From: PRO6 sp035565775
Lineage (GTDB): Bacteria; Pseudomonadota; Alphaproteobacteria; Rhizobiales; Xanthobacteraceae
Length of the DNA stretch: 64,000 nucleotides
Direction: 5' to 3'
Assembly: GCA_035565775.1 (NCBI GenBank)
Contig: DATMRW010000030.1
Location: 186,001-250,000 of the forward strand
Shown one piece after another: positions 1 through 10,160 of the stretch. Position numbers and translations under genes: made by a program. The notes below the pieces were generated by a model. It saw only the letters and a program-made list of their open reading frames with translations. It was not told the DNA's origin and did not search any database. The stretch's first letter is position 1; each line of letters begins with the position of its first letter.

Positions 1-170
1 CAGACATGCCCCTGCAATTCGCTGCGCGTCGGATTGATCGGATAGATTTTGCCGCGAAAGCCGTAGCGCTCGAGATAGTAGACGGGCCGCCCGCCGATCT
101 TGTTGTGATTTTCGGAAGCGCCGATGATGGCGATGGATCGAGGATCAAGCGCGGCCTTGAGCGAACTCAT
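1..170 (-). CDS. acyl-CoA synthetase (ADP-forming type), N-terminal fragment
   Basis: Only the first 56 codons lie in the window; the gene runs off the left edge. The protein starts MSSLKAALDPRSIAIIGAS, which is the opening of the CoA-binding Rossmann domain of ADP-forming acyl-CoA synthetases and related acyltransferases (whole proteins are about 700 residues). The motif IIGAS is the dinucleotide-fold glycine loop, followed by a typical YGFRGKIYPINP stretch. A good ribosome-binding site (GGAAGGAAAG) precedes the ATG. It is the last visible gene of a minus-strand acyl-CoA gene run, 69 bases after the acyl-CoA dehydrogenase. Substrate cannot be told from this fragment. Confidence 0.75.
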   Translation of the reverse strand, partial: MSSLKAALDPRSIAIIGASENHNKIGGRPVYYLERYGFRGKIYPINPTRSELQGHV

Positions 171-239
171 CAATCTTTCCTTCCCATTTTTCCCGGATGC
201 TTCCGGTTTGTTTTGTTCCGGTGTTTCGGCTGGCTGGCG

Positions 240-1406
240 TCAGTATGATTTCGGCAGCCCCAGCACCTTCTCGGCAATAAAGCTCAAAATCAGCTCGCGG
301 CTCACCGGCGCGATGCGCGGGATCAGGCTCTCGCGAAAATAGCGCTCGACGTGATATTCCTTGGCATAGCCGAAGCCGCCATGGGTCATCACCGCCTGCT
401 CGCAGGCGTGATAGCCGGCCTCACCGGCGAGATATTTTGCGGCATTGGCGGCCGCGCCGCAGGGCAGCTTCTGATCGTACTGCCAGGCCGCCGACAGCGT
501 CATCAGCCAGGCGGCCTCGAGCTCCGCCCAGTTTTTCGCCAGCGGATGCTGGATCGCCTGGTTCTTGCCGATGGGACGGTTAAACACGACGCGGCTGCCC
601 GCATAGGCACTCGCCCGTGCCAGCGCGGCGTGACCGAGGCCCACAGCCTCAGCCGCGATCAGCACGCGCTCGGGATTCATGCCGTGCAAAATGTATTCGA
701 AGCCGCGGCCTTCCTCGCCGATGCGGTCGGCGACCGGGACCTCGAAATCGGCGATGAACAGTTCGTTCGAGTCGAGCGCCTTGCGGCCCATCTTTTCGAT
801 CTCGTGCACCGTGATGCGGCTGCGGTCGAGATCGGTATAAAACAGGCTAAGGCCGAGGGTCGGACTCGGCGTTTCCTCCAGCGGCGTGGTGCGCGCCAGC
901 AGCAAAATCTTTTCCGCCACCTGCGCGGATGAGATCCACACCTTCTGGCCGTTGACGAGATAGCGATCGCCCTGCCGCACCGCGCGGGTCTTGAGCTGGG
1001 TGGTGTTGAGCCCGGTATTGGGCTCGGTGACGGCGAAGCATGCCCGCTCGCTGCCGTCGATGATCGGCGGCAGCATGCGCGCGCACTGCTCGTCCGTGCC
1101 GAACACCACGACGGGATTGAGGCCGAAGACGTTGAGATGGATCGACGACGCGCCCGCCATGCCGGCGCCGGACTCCGCCACCGCGCGCATCATGATCGCG
1201 GCCTCGACCAGCCCGAGGCCCGCGCCGCCGAATTTTTCCGGCATGCAGATGCCGAGCCAGCCGGCGTCGGCCATCGCGCGGTGAAAGTCCGCCGGAAAGC
1301 CGCCGACGCGATCGCGCTCCAGCCAATAGGCATCATCGAAGCGCGAACAGATTTTGGCAACGGACTCGCGAATGGCTTTCTGTTGCCCGGTCAGCTCAAA
1401 GTTCAC
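240..1406 (-). CDS. acyl-CoA dehydrogenase
   Basis: FAD-dependent acyl-CoA dehydrogenase of 388 residues, the usual family length. The substrate/FAD loop FAVTEPNTG lies at about 124-132 and the C-terminal THGGFGYAKEYHVER segment is typical. A GTG start is preferred to the longer frame beginning at 1484, because AGAGGA sits 8 bases upstream and the family normally begins at this point (VNFELTGQQ). The canonical catalytic glutamate near the C-terminus (YEGT motif) is absent: the aligned stretch reads RIAPVSRE. A glutamate in HGMNPERV (E246) sits where isovaleryl- and long-chain dehydrogenases carry theirs. It is 64 bases behind the AMP-ligase gene, so likely the same transcript; acyl chain specificity is unknown. 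Confidence 0.88.
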   Translation of the reverse strand: MNFELTGQQKAIRESVAKICSRFDDAYWLERDRVGGFPADFHRAMADAGWLGICMPEKFGGAGLGLVEAAIMMRAVAESGAGMAGASSIHLNVFGLNPVVVFGTDEQCARMLPPIIDGSERACFAVTEPNTGLNTTQLKTRAVRQGDRYLVNGQKVWISSAQVAEKILLLARTTPLEETPSPTLGLSLFYTDLDRSRITVHEIEKMGRKALDSNELFIADFEVPVADRIGEEGRGFEYILHGMNPERVLIAAEAVGLGHAALARASAYAGSRVVFNRPIGKNQAIQHPLAKNWAELEAAWLMTLSAAWQYDQKLPCGAAANAAKYLAGEAGYHACEQAVMTHGGFGYAKEYHVERYFRESLIPRIAPVSRELILSFIAEKVLGLPKSY

Positions 1407-1470
1407 GTCCGCCCGTCCTCTTGCAACGCCTGCCGTTGATGAAGAAAGCAGCCCGGCCGCGCAAGGCAGG

Positions 1471-3012
1471 CTATCGCGTCTCACTGCGCAAAGTCTCGCG
1501 CAGCGCGGTTTTCAATACCTTACCGTAGTTGTTCTTCGGCAGTTCCGCCATGAAGACATACTTTTTCGGCCGCTTGAAACGGGCGATCGCCTGCAGGCAG
1601 TGCGCATCGAGCGTTTCGGCGGTCGCGGCCGCGCCATCGCGCAGCACAACGCAGGCGACGACGCTCTCGCCCCATTCCGCGTCCGGCAGGCCGATCACGG
1701 AAACCTCGTGCACCGCCGCATGGGTGAGCAGCGCCTCCTCCACCTCGCGCGGATAGATGTTGGTGCCGCCCGAAATGATCACGTCCTTGGAACGGTCGGA
1801 GAGCGTCAAAAACCCGTCCGCGTCCATCCGGCCGACATCGCCGGTGCGCAGCCAGCCGTCGCGCAGCGTATCGGCGGTCGCGTCCGGGTTGTGCCAGTAG
1901 CCGAGCATCACCGGCGGGCCCTTGGTTTCGATCTCGCCGGTCTCGCCCGGGGGCAGCACCCGGCCCTCGGCATCGGTGATGCGCACCTCGATCGCGCTCT
2001 GGGCGACGCCGACCGAGGCGAGGCGCTCGAGATAGCGCGGGTGCGACGTGTCCCGATGCCATGCGCGGCTGAGCGAGGTGATCGTCATCGGCGACTCGCC
2101 CTGCCCGTAGATCTGCACGAAGCGCTGGCCCATGGTCGCGATCGCATCGCGGATGTCGGCGAGATACATCGGGCCGCCGCCATAGACGATGGTCTTGATG
2201 CCCTCGCCGGTCTCGCCGCGCGCCTTGGCCGCGTCCACCAGCCGCCGCACCATAGTCGGCGCGGCGAACATCGACACGTGCTTCAGCTGTTTGGCGAGAT
2301 CGAGCACTTCGGCGGGCTCGAACCCGCCGGAGGCCGGCACGACGTGCCGCGCGGCCATCCGCACATGAATGAAATTATACAGCCCCGCCCCATGCGAGAG
2401 CGGCGCGGCATAGAGCGCGGCATCCTCCTGCGCGACGGTATCGACGTCGGCGGGATAGCACAGCGACATTGCGATCAGGTTGCCGTGGCTCAGCATCACG
2501 CCCTTGGGCCGGCCGGTGGTGCCCGAGGTGTAGAACAGCCAGGCGAGGTCGTCGTCCTCGCAGGGCATCGGGGTCGCCTCGCCCGCGCCGCTTGCCGCGA
2601 TGCGCCGATAGGCGTCGTCGCCGACGCTGACGAGCTTCAGTCTTGCCGGCACGTCCGCGCCCGCCTCGGCCAGCGCCGCGCGGGCATCGCCATCGACGAA
2701 CGCGACCTTGGCACCGCCATTGCCGCAGATCCATGCTGCCTCCCGGCCGTGCAGCTTGGCATTGATCGGAATGGCGACCGCGCCGATCCACCAGATGCCG
2801 TAAAGGCATTCGAGATAGTGCGGCGTATTGTGCATGAACAGCGCCACGCGGTCGCCCGCCGCGATGCCGTGCTCCTGCGCGAGAAATTGCCCGACCGCCG
2901 CCGCCGATCGTGCGAAGGCGGCATAGTCGGCGACGACATCAAGCCCGTGCAGCAGCGCGGGCGCGGCGGGATGAAGCCGTGCGCTCGCAGCCAGCCATTC
3001 GGCAATGTTCAC
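1471..3012 (-). CDS. AMP-forming acyl-CoA ligase (ANL superfamily)
   Basis: Activates a carboxylic acid to its CoA thioester through an acyl-adenylate. The 513 residues carry the P-loop-like A3 motif YTSGTTGRPKG at 161-171, the YGQGES A5 motif near 300, a TGDVG/DRSKD hinge, the GGTNIYPREVEE motif and a C-terminal PKNNYGKVLK with the catalytic lysine. The start is GTG with GGGAG about 9 bases upstream. It follows the thiolase by 22 bases and precedes the acyl-CoA dehydrogenase, so the three probably form one beta-oxidation-like unit. Length and motifs fit medium/long-chain or aromatic acid ligases; the exact acid is not predictable from sequence alone. Confidence 0.88.
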   Translation of the reverse strand: MNIAEWLAASARLHPAAPALLHGLDVVADYAAFARSAAAVGQFLAQEHGIAAGDRVALFMHNTPHYLECLYGIWWIGAVAIPINAKLHGREAAWICGNGGAKVAFVDGDARAALAEAGADVPARLKLVSVGDDAYRRIAASGAGEATPMPCEDDDLAWLFYTSGTTGRPKGVMLSHGNLIAMSLCYPADVDTVAQEDAALYAAPLSHGAGLYNFIHVRMAARHVVPASGGFEPAEVLDLAKQLKHVSMFAAPTMVRRLVDAAKARGETGEGIKTIVYGGGPMYLADIRDAIATMGQRFVQIYGQGESPMTITSLSRAWHRDTSHPRYLERLASVGVAQSAIEVRITDAEGRVLPPGETGEIETKGPPVMLGYWHNPDATADTLRDGWLRTGDVGRMDADGFLTLSDRSKDVIISGGTNIYPREVEEALLTHAAVHEVSVIGLPDAEWGESVVACVVLRDGAAATAETLDAHCLQAIARFKRPKKYVFMAELPKNNYGKVLKTALRETLRSETR

Positions 3013-3034
3013 GGTCCCTGCTCCCGTGCCGGCG

Positions 3035-4204
3035 TTACTTCACCGGCTCCAGCAGCGTGACATAGTTGGCGACCGCCGCGCCGCCCATGTTGAAGATGCC
3101 GGCGAGCTTGGCGTTCTTGATCTGCATGCCTTCCGGCGCCTGGCCGACGAGCTGCATGGCGCTGAGCACATGCATCGACACGCCGGTCGCGCCGATCGGA
3201 TGGCCCTTGGCCTTGAGACCACCCGACGGGTTGATCGGCAGCTTGCCGGTCTTTTCGGTCCAGCCTTCCTTGATGGCGCGGGCGCCCTGGCCCTTCGGGG
3301 TCAGGCCCATCGCCTCGTATTCGATCAGCTCGGCGACGGTGAAGCAGTCATGGGTCTCGACGAAGGACAGATCGTCGAGCGTCACGCCGCCGGCATTTAG
3401 CGCGCGCTGCCAGGCTACCGTGCAGCCCTCGAAATCGACGATGTCGCGCTTCGACATCGGCAGAAAATCCTGCGCATGGGCGGTGGCGCGGATGTTGACC
3501 GCCTTGCCCATGGTCTTGGCGGTCTCGCTGTCGGCGAGCACGAGGGCTGCGGCGCCATCCGACACCAGCGAGCAGTCGGTGCGCTTCAGGGGGCCGGCGA
3601 CGAACGGGTTCTTCTCGCTCTCGGCGCGGCAGAACTCATAGCCGAAATCCTTGCGCATCTGCGCATAGGGATTGTCGACGCCGTTGCGGTGGTTCTTCGC
3701 CGCGATCATCGCCAGCGCGTCGGACTGGTCCCCGTAGCGCTGGAAGTAAGCCTGCGCGATCTTGCCGAACACGCCGGCAAAGCCCGCCGGGGTGTCGCCG
3801 TCCTCCGGCAGGTAGGAGGCGCGAAGCAGGTTCCTGCCGATCTCCGCAGCCGGCGTCCGCGTCATCTGCTCGACGCCGACGACGAGCACGATCCGCGCCG
3901 CGCCGGCATTGATCGCCTTGATGCCCTGATGCACCGCCGCGGTGCCGGTGGCGCAAGCGTTTTCCACGCGCGTCGCCGGCTTGAAGCGCAACTGCGGATC
4001 GGCCTGCAGCACCAGCGCGGCGGTAAAGTCCTGCGGGGAGAACCCGGCGTTGAAATGGCCGAGAACGATCTCGTCGACATCGGCGGCGGAGATCCCCGCA
4101 TCGGCAATCGCCTCGTTGGCCACCTGCACGACCATGTCCTCGATCGTCAGGTTGTCGAACTTGCCGAAGGGGGTGTGAGCCCAACCCACGATATTGGCTG
4201 CCAT
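3035..4204 (-). CDS. thiolase family protein (SCP-x/lipid-transfer type acetyl-CoA acyltransferase)
   Basis: Thiolase-fold enzyme of 389 residues that would cleave a 3-ketoacyl-CoA with CoA or run the reverse Claisen condensation. The nucleophilic cysteine lies in ENACATGTAA (C84), and the second half has THDCF and the GHPIGATG loop (H335) ending in an NMGGAA motif. The pattern is that of the SCP2-thiolase/lipid-transfer subgroup rather than classic FadA. The ATG at 4204 is chosen over a longer frame because GGGAGAG lies just upstream and the family starts with MAANIVGWAHTPFG-like residues. It is probably the first gene of the thiolase-ligase-dehydrogenase unit, 231 bases after denD. Confidence 0.88.
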   Translation of the reverse strand: MAANIVGWAHTPFGKFDNLTIEDMVVQVANEAIADAGISAADVDEIVLGHFNAGFSPQDFTAALVLQADPQLRFKPATRVENACATGTAAVHQGIKAINAGAARIVLVVGVEQMTRTPAAEIGRNLLRASYLPEDGDTPAGFAGVFGKIAQAYFQRYGDQSDALAMIAAKNHRNGVDNPYAQMRKDFGYEFCRAESEKNPFVAGPLKRTDCSLVSDGAAALVLADSETAKTMGKAVNIRATAHAQDFLPMSKRDIVDFEGCTVAWQRALNAGGVTLDDLSFVETHDCFTVAELIEYEAMGLTPKGQGARAIKEGWTEKTGKLPINPSGGLKAKGHPIGATGVSMHVLSAMQLVGQAPEGMQIKNAKLAGIFNMGGAAVANYVTLLEPVK

Positions 4205-4435
4205 TGCCGTCTCTCCCGTTTCCCTGTCGCACGCGACGTCAGAAAAGCCGCCGGCTTTCCTGGGCGCGTCGCACCTTTGCCATAAGATTTGCTGCAAGTT
4301 GCGCCGCAACACAAGTACCAAGTGGGCGGCCGGGCGCGGCCCACCCCTGCACCTGGTTCATGACGGCCGATGGCGGCGCGGCAGCGGTTTTTTCTTGCTT
4401 CGCCAAGCCGAGCCGCGCGCCGTCAGCGCGCAATG

Positions 4436-5422
4436 CTAGGCGACAAAGTTCCCGCCGAGCTCATCCTCGATGTGGATGCGGATGATGTCGTCAAAGGTCT
4501 TTTCCGCCGTGGTGAAGCCGAGCTGCCGGGCCCGGTCGGCCTGAAAATTGCGCGGCCAGCCATCGACGATGCCGACGATGAACGGATCCGGCTCGCGGCG
4601 GATGCGCGCGGCCACCTTCTCGCCGGCCACCCGCTTGAGGGCCGCAATCTGCTCGCCTACGGTCGCGGACAGGCCCGGCATCGTCAGGTTCCGCCGCGGG
4701 CCGACCTTGTCCAGATCCATCGTCGCGGCATGAACGAGAAAACCGACCGCCGAGCGCGGCGAGGCGTGCCAGTGCCGCACCTCCTCGGAAACCGGCAGCA
4801 CCGCCTCCAGCCCCGCAAGCGGCTCGCGCAGAATGTTGGAAAAGAAGCCGGACGCCGCCTTGTTCGGCGCGCCGGGGCGGATGCAGATCGTCGGCAGGCG
4901 GATGCCGATGCCGTCGAGAAAACCGCGCCGCGAATAGTCCGCGAGCAGCAGTTCGCCGATCGCCTTCTGGGTGCCGTAGCTGAGCAGCGGCGTGTGGAAG
5001 AACTCGTCGCCGATGGCTTCGGGGAACGGCGCGCCGAACACCGCAATCGACGAGGTGAAAATCACCCGCGGCTTGTAACCGTCGCCAACCGCGCGGATCG
5101 CGTCGAGCAGCATGCGCGTGCCATCGAGATTGATGCGATAGCCCTTGTCGAAATCGAGCTCCGCCTCGCCCGAGACGATGGCGGCGAGATGGAAGATCAC
5201 CTCGGGCCGCTGCGCCACCAGCTTCTCGGCAAAACCGGGAACGGCAAAATCGCCCGCGACGGTTTCGATCTCGCAGTCGCCGTTCGCCGGCTTTGTCGGC
5301 GCAACCACGTCCTGCAAGGTCATCCGGGTGATTTCGGAGTTGCCGAGCCGTCCATCCCGAAGCAGCCGATCAACGAGTTTGCGCCCCACCATGCCGGCAG
5401 CGCCGAGAACAAGAACGTGCAC
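4436..5422 (-). CDS. denD: D-erythronate dehydrogenase, SDR epimerase-type
   Basis: NAD-dependent SDR of 328 residues resembling DenD, which oxidises D-erythronate at C2 to 2-oxo-tetronate. The nucleotide loop GAAGMVG is at 7-13 and the catalytic pair is Y149/K153 (SYGTQKA), with TSS at 123-125. C-terminal stretches such as GIRLPTICIRPGAPNKAAS match the DenD group as known from the tetronate pathway. The start is GTG with AGAGGA 8 bases upstream. It lies 72 bases behind the ABC permease gene, which suggests that the importer brings in a C4 sugar acid. The other pathway enzymes (OtnI, OtnK, OtnC, LtnD) are encoded about 20 kb away in this window. Confidence 0.82.
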   Translation of the reverse strand: MHVLVLGAAGMVGRKLVDRLLRDGRLGNSEITRMTLQDVVAPTKPANGDCEIETVAGDFAVPGFAEKLVAQRPEVIFHLAAIVSGEAELDFDKGYRINLDGTRMLLDAIRAVGDGYKPRVIFTSSIAVFGAPFPEAIGDEFFHTPLLSYGTQKAIGELLLADYSRRGFLDGIGIRLPTICIRPGAPNKAASGFFSNILREPLAGLEAVLPVSEEVRHWHASPRSAVGFLVHAATMDLDKVGPRRNLTMPGLSATVGEQIAALKRVAGEKVAARIRREPDPFIVGIVDGWPRNFQADRARQLGFTTAEKTFDDIIRIHIEDELGGNFVA

Positions 5423-5494
5423 CTGCGTTTCCTCTCAGTTTCTTTTTTCGACCCGTGAGCTTTTCTTATCCGAATGCCGCGGATGGGCGCGGCA

Positions 5495-6403
5495 TCATTC
5501 CTTCACCGCGCCGGTCATCGCCGAAACATAGTGTTCGACGAAGAAGGCATAGAGCACCACCAGCGGCAGCGAGCCGACCAGCGCGCCCGCCATCAGCGAT
5601 CCCCATTTGTAGATGTCACCGTCGACGAATTCGTTGACGATCGCGACCGGCACCGTCTTGTTCGGCGTCGACTGCAGGAAGGTCAGCGCATAGATGAACT
5701 CGTTCCAGCACAGCGTGAAGCAGAAGATGAAGGCCGAGATCAGGCCGGGAATGGCGAGCGGGATGATAATTTTGGTCAGGATCTGCAGCCGCGAGGCGCC
5801 GTCGATCAGCGCGCACTCCTCGAGCTCGAACGGGATCGTCTTGAAATAGCCCATCAGCAGCCAGGTCGAGAACGGGATCAGCAGCGTCGGATAGACCAGG
5901 ATCAGCGACAGCGGCGTATCGAACAGCCCATAAGCCTGAATGACCGACGCCAGCGGAATGAACAAAATCGCCGGCGGCACGAGATAGGCGAGGAAGATCA
6001 GCCCGCCGACGGCATCCGAGCCCTTGAAGCGCAGCCGCGCAATCGCATAGGCCGCCATCACGCTCGCCACGATCGAGAGCGCCGTGGCGCCGGCAGCGAC
6101 ATACATCGTGTTCCAGAGCCAGCGCGGATACTGCGTCTCGAACAGGAGTTTGGTGATGTGCTTCAGCGTCGGATGGACGACCCAGAACGGGTTGTAGGTC
6201 TCCATGTCGATGAGCTGCTCGTCCGGCTTGATGGCGGTGAGGCCCATCCAATAGAACGGAAACAGCAGGATCACGACGATGACGAACAGCGGCAGATAGA
6301 GCGTGATCAGCCGGTTCGGCAGGTTCTCGAGGTAGCTCATGCCCTCGCTGTCGTCGCTCTTCACGGCTGGCGCGAGCTTCGCCTGGGATGCGGTATCAGT
6401 CAT
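5495..6403 (-). CDS. carbohydrate ABC transporter permease, MalG/UgpE type
   Basis: Inner-membrane permease of 302 residues with six predicted membrane segments and the cytoplasmic EAA-type loop (ECALIDGAS, then a conserved proline) that docks on the ATPase. The C-terminal WNEFIYALTFLQS segment is typical of MalG-like subunits. The ATG at 6403 overlaps the end of the partner permease by 8 bases, which suggests translational coupling and decides against the longer upstream frame. It works with the genes just upstream: MalF-type permease, binding protein and ATPase. The likely cargo is a sugar or sugar acid, given denD directly downstream, but this is inference. Confidence 0.9.
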   Translation of the reverse strand: MTDTASQAKLAPAVKSDDSEGMSYLENLPNRLITLYLPLFVIVVILLFPFYWMGLTAIKPDEQLIDMETYNPFWVVHPTLKHITKLLFETQYPRWLWNTMYVAAGATALSIVASVMAAYAIARLRFKGSDAVGGLIFLAYLVPPAILFIPLASVIQAYGLFDTPLSLILVYPTLLIPFSTWLLMGYFKTIPFELEECALIDGASRLQILTKIIIPLAIPGLISAFIFCFTLCWNEFIYALTFLQSTPNKTVPVAIVNEFVDGDIYKWGSLMAGALVGSLPLVVLYAFFVEHYVSAMTGAVKE

Positions 6404-7355
6404 TGTCAGACCCCTGCTGCCACTTGCGACGCTGCATTCCGTACCAGGAGATTGCAATCGCAGCCAAAAGGAATGGGATCATCGCGGTGGCAATCGCAGC
6501 GCCCTCGCCGAGCCGCCCCGACAGGATGCCGCGCTGGTAGCTCAAGGTTGCCATCAGATGCGTTGCGTTCACCGGGCCGCCGCGGGTCAGCGCCCAGATC
6601 AATTGGAAGTCGGTGAAGGTGAACAGCACCGAAAAGGTCATCACCACGGCGATGATCGGCGTCAGCAGCGGATAGGTGATGTAGCGGAAGCGCTGCCAGC
6701 TCGTCGCGCCGTCCAGCGTCGCGGCCTCGTAGAGCGACGGCGACACCGTCTGCAGGCCCGCCAGCAGCGTGATCGCGACGAACGGCACGCCGCGCCAGAT
6801 GTTGGCGAAAATCACGCTCGCGCGCGCCCAGTTGCTATCGCCGAGAAAGTTGATGTTGGAGGAGATCACGCCGAGCTTGATCAGCGACCACGAGATGATG
6901 GAGAACTGCGAGTCGTAGATCCACCAGAATGCAATCGCCGACAGCACCGTCGGCACGATGAACGGCAGCAGCACCAAGGCCCGGATCATCGCCTTGAACG
7001 GCATATGCCGGTTCAGCAGCAGCGCCAGGTAAAGTCCGACGGCGAACTTAATCACGCTGGCGACGATGGTGTAGAGCAGCGTGTTGAAGACCGACAGCCA
7101 GAAGACCGAGTCGTCCCACAGCCACTGATAATTCTCGAGCCCGATGAAAATTCCGGGGCGTCCGATCCGCTCGTCGGTGAAGCCCATCCAGATGCCGAGC
7201 ACCAGCGGATAGGCGAGAAACAGCAGCAAAAACGCCGCTGTCGGCAACATGAACCAGAAGGCCTGATAGTTGCGATTGGTCTGCAGTTGCTGCCATCGCG
7301 CCGCGATCGACGTATCCTCGACCGGCACCTTCAGGGAAGTCTGTAACGTGCTCAT
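6396..7355 (-). CDS. carbohydrate ABC transporter permease, MalF/UgpA type
   Basis: Inner-membrane permease of 319 residues. A cytoplasmic N-terminal arm precedes the first membrane helix (FWFMLPTAAFLLLFLAYP), and the EAA loop YEAATLDGA lies near 215-225. It pairs with the MalG-type permease encoded immediately downstream with an 8-base overlap. The ATG is preceded by a GAGG element. An intercistronic GC-rich hairpin separates it from the binding-protein gene, consistent with less permease than binding protein being made. The substrate is unknown. Confidence 0.9.
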   Translation of the reverse strand: MSTLQTSLKVPVEDTSIAARWQQLQTNRNYQAFWFMLPTAAFLLLFLAYPLVLGIWMGFTDERIGRPGIFIGLENYQWLWDDSVFWLSVFNTLLYTIVASVIKFAVGLYLALLLNRHMPFKAMIRALVLLPFIVPTVLSAIAFWWIYDSQFSIISWSLIKLGVISSNINFLGDSNWARASVIFANIWRGVPFVAITLLAGLQTVSPSLYEAATLDGATSWQRFRYITYPLLTPIIAVVMTFSVLFTFTDFQLIWALTRGGPVNATHLMATLSYQRGILSGRLGEGAAIATAMIPFLLAAIAISWYGMQRRKWQQGSDND

Positions 7356-7402
7356 GGTTTCGCAACCTCAGTCAGTCTGGCAGCAAACCTCTTCGCGAAA
7401 GC

Positions 7403-7431
7403 TGCGCCGGCGCGGTGGCCGCACCGGCGCA
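7403..7431 (-). other. intercistronic hairpin after the binding-protein gene
   Basis: An inverted repeat of TGCGCCGG and CCGGCGCA, extended inward by GCGG/CCGC across one C-A mismatch, with a 3-base loop. It starts 10 bases after the binding-protein stop codon and has no T-run, so it is more likely an mRNA-stabilising or partial-termination element than a full terminator. Confidence 0.6.
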
Positions 7432-7441
7432 AAAGTATTCG

Positions 7442-8764
7442 TCAGCGATAGATCCGCTTCGCCGCCCGCTCGGCGGAGGCCATCGCCCCCTTCAGGTCCT
7501 CGCGGCCCGTGCAGTAGTTGGCGAACATGTCGACGACGACAAAGTCGGAGATCGCAGCCGCCGCGTTCTCGCCGAGCGGACCAAGTCCGCCCGGCGTCAG
7601 CGTACGTTTGGCGACATCACGGAACGGCGTGCGCTTGGGATCCTCAGTCCAGATCGGATTGGTGTCGTAGGCGAGCAGGAAGTGCGAGAGATAGCCCTGC
7701 GCGGCTGCAACCCACGGATTGAACTGCTCGGCTTCGAGCATGAACGCGGTCAGCGCCTTGCACGCCTCCGGGTACTTGGTGAAGGTAAAGATCAGCATCG
7801 TGAACGGCAGATGCAGCTCGGTCGGCTTGCCAGCCGGCCCGATCGGCATATAGGCGTGGTTGATGTCATCCGCCATCGCCTTGTTTTCCTTCTGCGCGGT
7901 GACGTAGATCGAGATGCCGTTCACCGTGCAATGGAGCTGGCCTGCCAGAAACGCCTTGTTGTTCGAGCTGTCGTTCCATGACGCCGTGCCGGGAATGAAC
8001 ACGTCGTAGAGCTGCTTGACATATTCCAGCGCCTTGGCGGTTTCCGGCGAGTTGATGATGACCTTGTTGTTCTTGTCGACCAGATAGCCGTTGTGGGTCC
8101 ACAGCGCCCAGTGCAACCAGGTGTTGGCGTCGCCCGAGGCATGGCCGAGCGCCATGCCGGCCGGCGTGCCGTTCTTGTTGAGCGCCTTGCAGAGTTCGAG
8201 GAAGCCGGCGGTGTCCTTCGGAAACTCCTTGAAGCCGGCCTTCTCCATCGAGCTGATGCGATAGTTGAGCAGCGCGCCGGTGCAGGCGACCGGAATGCCG
8301 ATCCACTTGTCGCCGCGCATGCCGTAGGGGCTCGCCGACGGCGCCCAGCCGCCATATTTTTTGCCGAGGTAGTTTGCGACGTCCGTGACATCCCTGCACT
8401 TCTCGGGGAAAAGGTGCGGCAGCGAATACAGTCCCCACACCATGTCGAGGCCCTGCCCGGTATTGGCCGCGACCGAGGCCTTGGGCTGAATGTCGTCATA
8501 GGATTCGTTCGAAACGGTGACCTGCACGCCGGTCGCCTTCTGGAAGGCGTCGATCATCTTCATGAAGGCGACGTCTTCGGCTTCGACGAAGCGCTTCCAG
8601 CGCAGCAGATTGATCTTGGCGCCCGCCTCCGGCTTCCATTGCGCGTTCTGCGCCCAGGCCTTGGCGTATCCGAGAAGCTGTTCGCTCGACATCGCAGCAA
8701 TCGCGGCGGCGGCTGCGGCGCCCCCCTTCAGTACAGAACGTCGGTCTGGCGTAAACTTCGTCAT
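7442..8764 (-). CDS. extracellular solute-binding protein, family 1 (MalE/UgpB-like), Tat-exported
   Basis: Periplasmic ligand-binding component of the importer, 440 residues. The N-terminus has a twin-arginine motif (DRRSVLKGG) followed by an alanine-rich hydrophobic stretch, so export through Tat is expected, with cleavage near AWAQN. The mature part has the family 1 pattern (MIDAFQKATGVQVTV, then LDMVWGLYSLPHLFPEK). It sits between the ATPase gene (96 bases upstream) and the permease pair (86 bases downstream). Family 1 proteins bind sugars, glycerol derivatives and related polyols; a four-carbon sugar acid is suggested only by the neighbouring denD. Confidence 0.9.
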   Translation of the reverse strand: MTKFTPDRRSVLKGGAAAAAAIAAMSSEQLLGYAKAWAQNAQWKPEAGAKINLLRWKRFVEAEDVAFMKMIDAFQKATGVQVTVSNESYDDIQPKASVAANTGQGLDMVWGLYSLPHLFPEKCRDVTDVANYLGKKYGGWAPSASPYGMRGDKWIGIPVACTGALLNYRISSMEKAGFKEFPKDTAGFLELCKALNKNGTPAGMALGHASGDANTWLHWALWTHNGYLVDKNNKVIINSPETAKALEYVKQLYDVFIPGTASWNDSSNNKAFLAGQLHCTVNGISIYVTAQKENKAMADDINHAYMPIGPAGKPTELHLPFTMLIFTFTKYPEACKALTAFMLEAEQFNPWVAAAQGYLSHFLLAYDTNPIWTEDPKRTPFRDVAKRTLTPGGLGPLGENAAAAISDFVVVDMFANYCTGREDLKGAMASAERAAKRIYR

Positions 8765-8860
8765 ATTTCGTTTCTCCCCGAGTTATTCATTGGTTTTACT
8801 TGGTTTTACGAATGACTTTGGTTCAACCTGGGTACCTGTTCACCGTCGATAGCGAGGCAG

Positions 8861-9922
<1,062 letters not shown>

Positions 9923-10105
9923 CCAAATCCTCCCTTGGCCGGAATTTTCCGTGACAGGTTTCCGTTGGTCATCATTGTTGCCTTTTAATTTGCCGATGAC
10001 CACAGGAATTTTAGTGCCTCGCCATAGTTGATAAATTTTCCCGATCAATTTCACATGAAGCTGCATCCGCATAGCCGAGCGCCGTTGCAGACCGGGGTGC
10101 GTCAT

Positions 10106-10121
10106 GTATCATTCTTGATAC
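10106..10121. promoter_or_regulatory. candidate operator, GTATCA-N4-TGATAC
   Basis: Perfect inverted repeat GTATCA TTCT TGATAC in the divergent region. Its right arm belongs to a 13-base sequence, TCTTGATACCTGC, that occurs at 10113-10125 and again at 10148-10160, 35 bases apart. A dimeric regulator binding one full site and one half site would explain this. The regulator is not identified. Confidence 0.5.
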
Positions 10122-10147
10122 CTGCGACACGCCTCACCGCAGAACAG

Positions 10148-10160
10148 TCTTGATACCTGC
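10148..10160. repeat. second copy of the 13-base operator repeat
   Basis: TCTTGATACCTGC, identical to 10113-10125. Only the right half of the palindrome is present at this copy, 75 bases before the dehydratase start codon. Confidence 0.5.
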
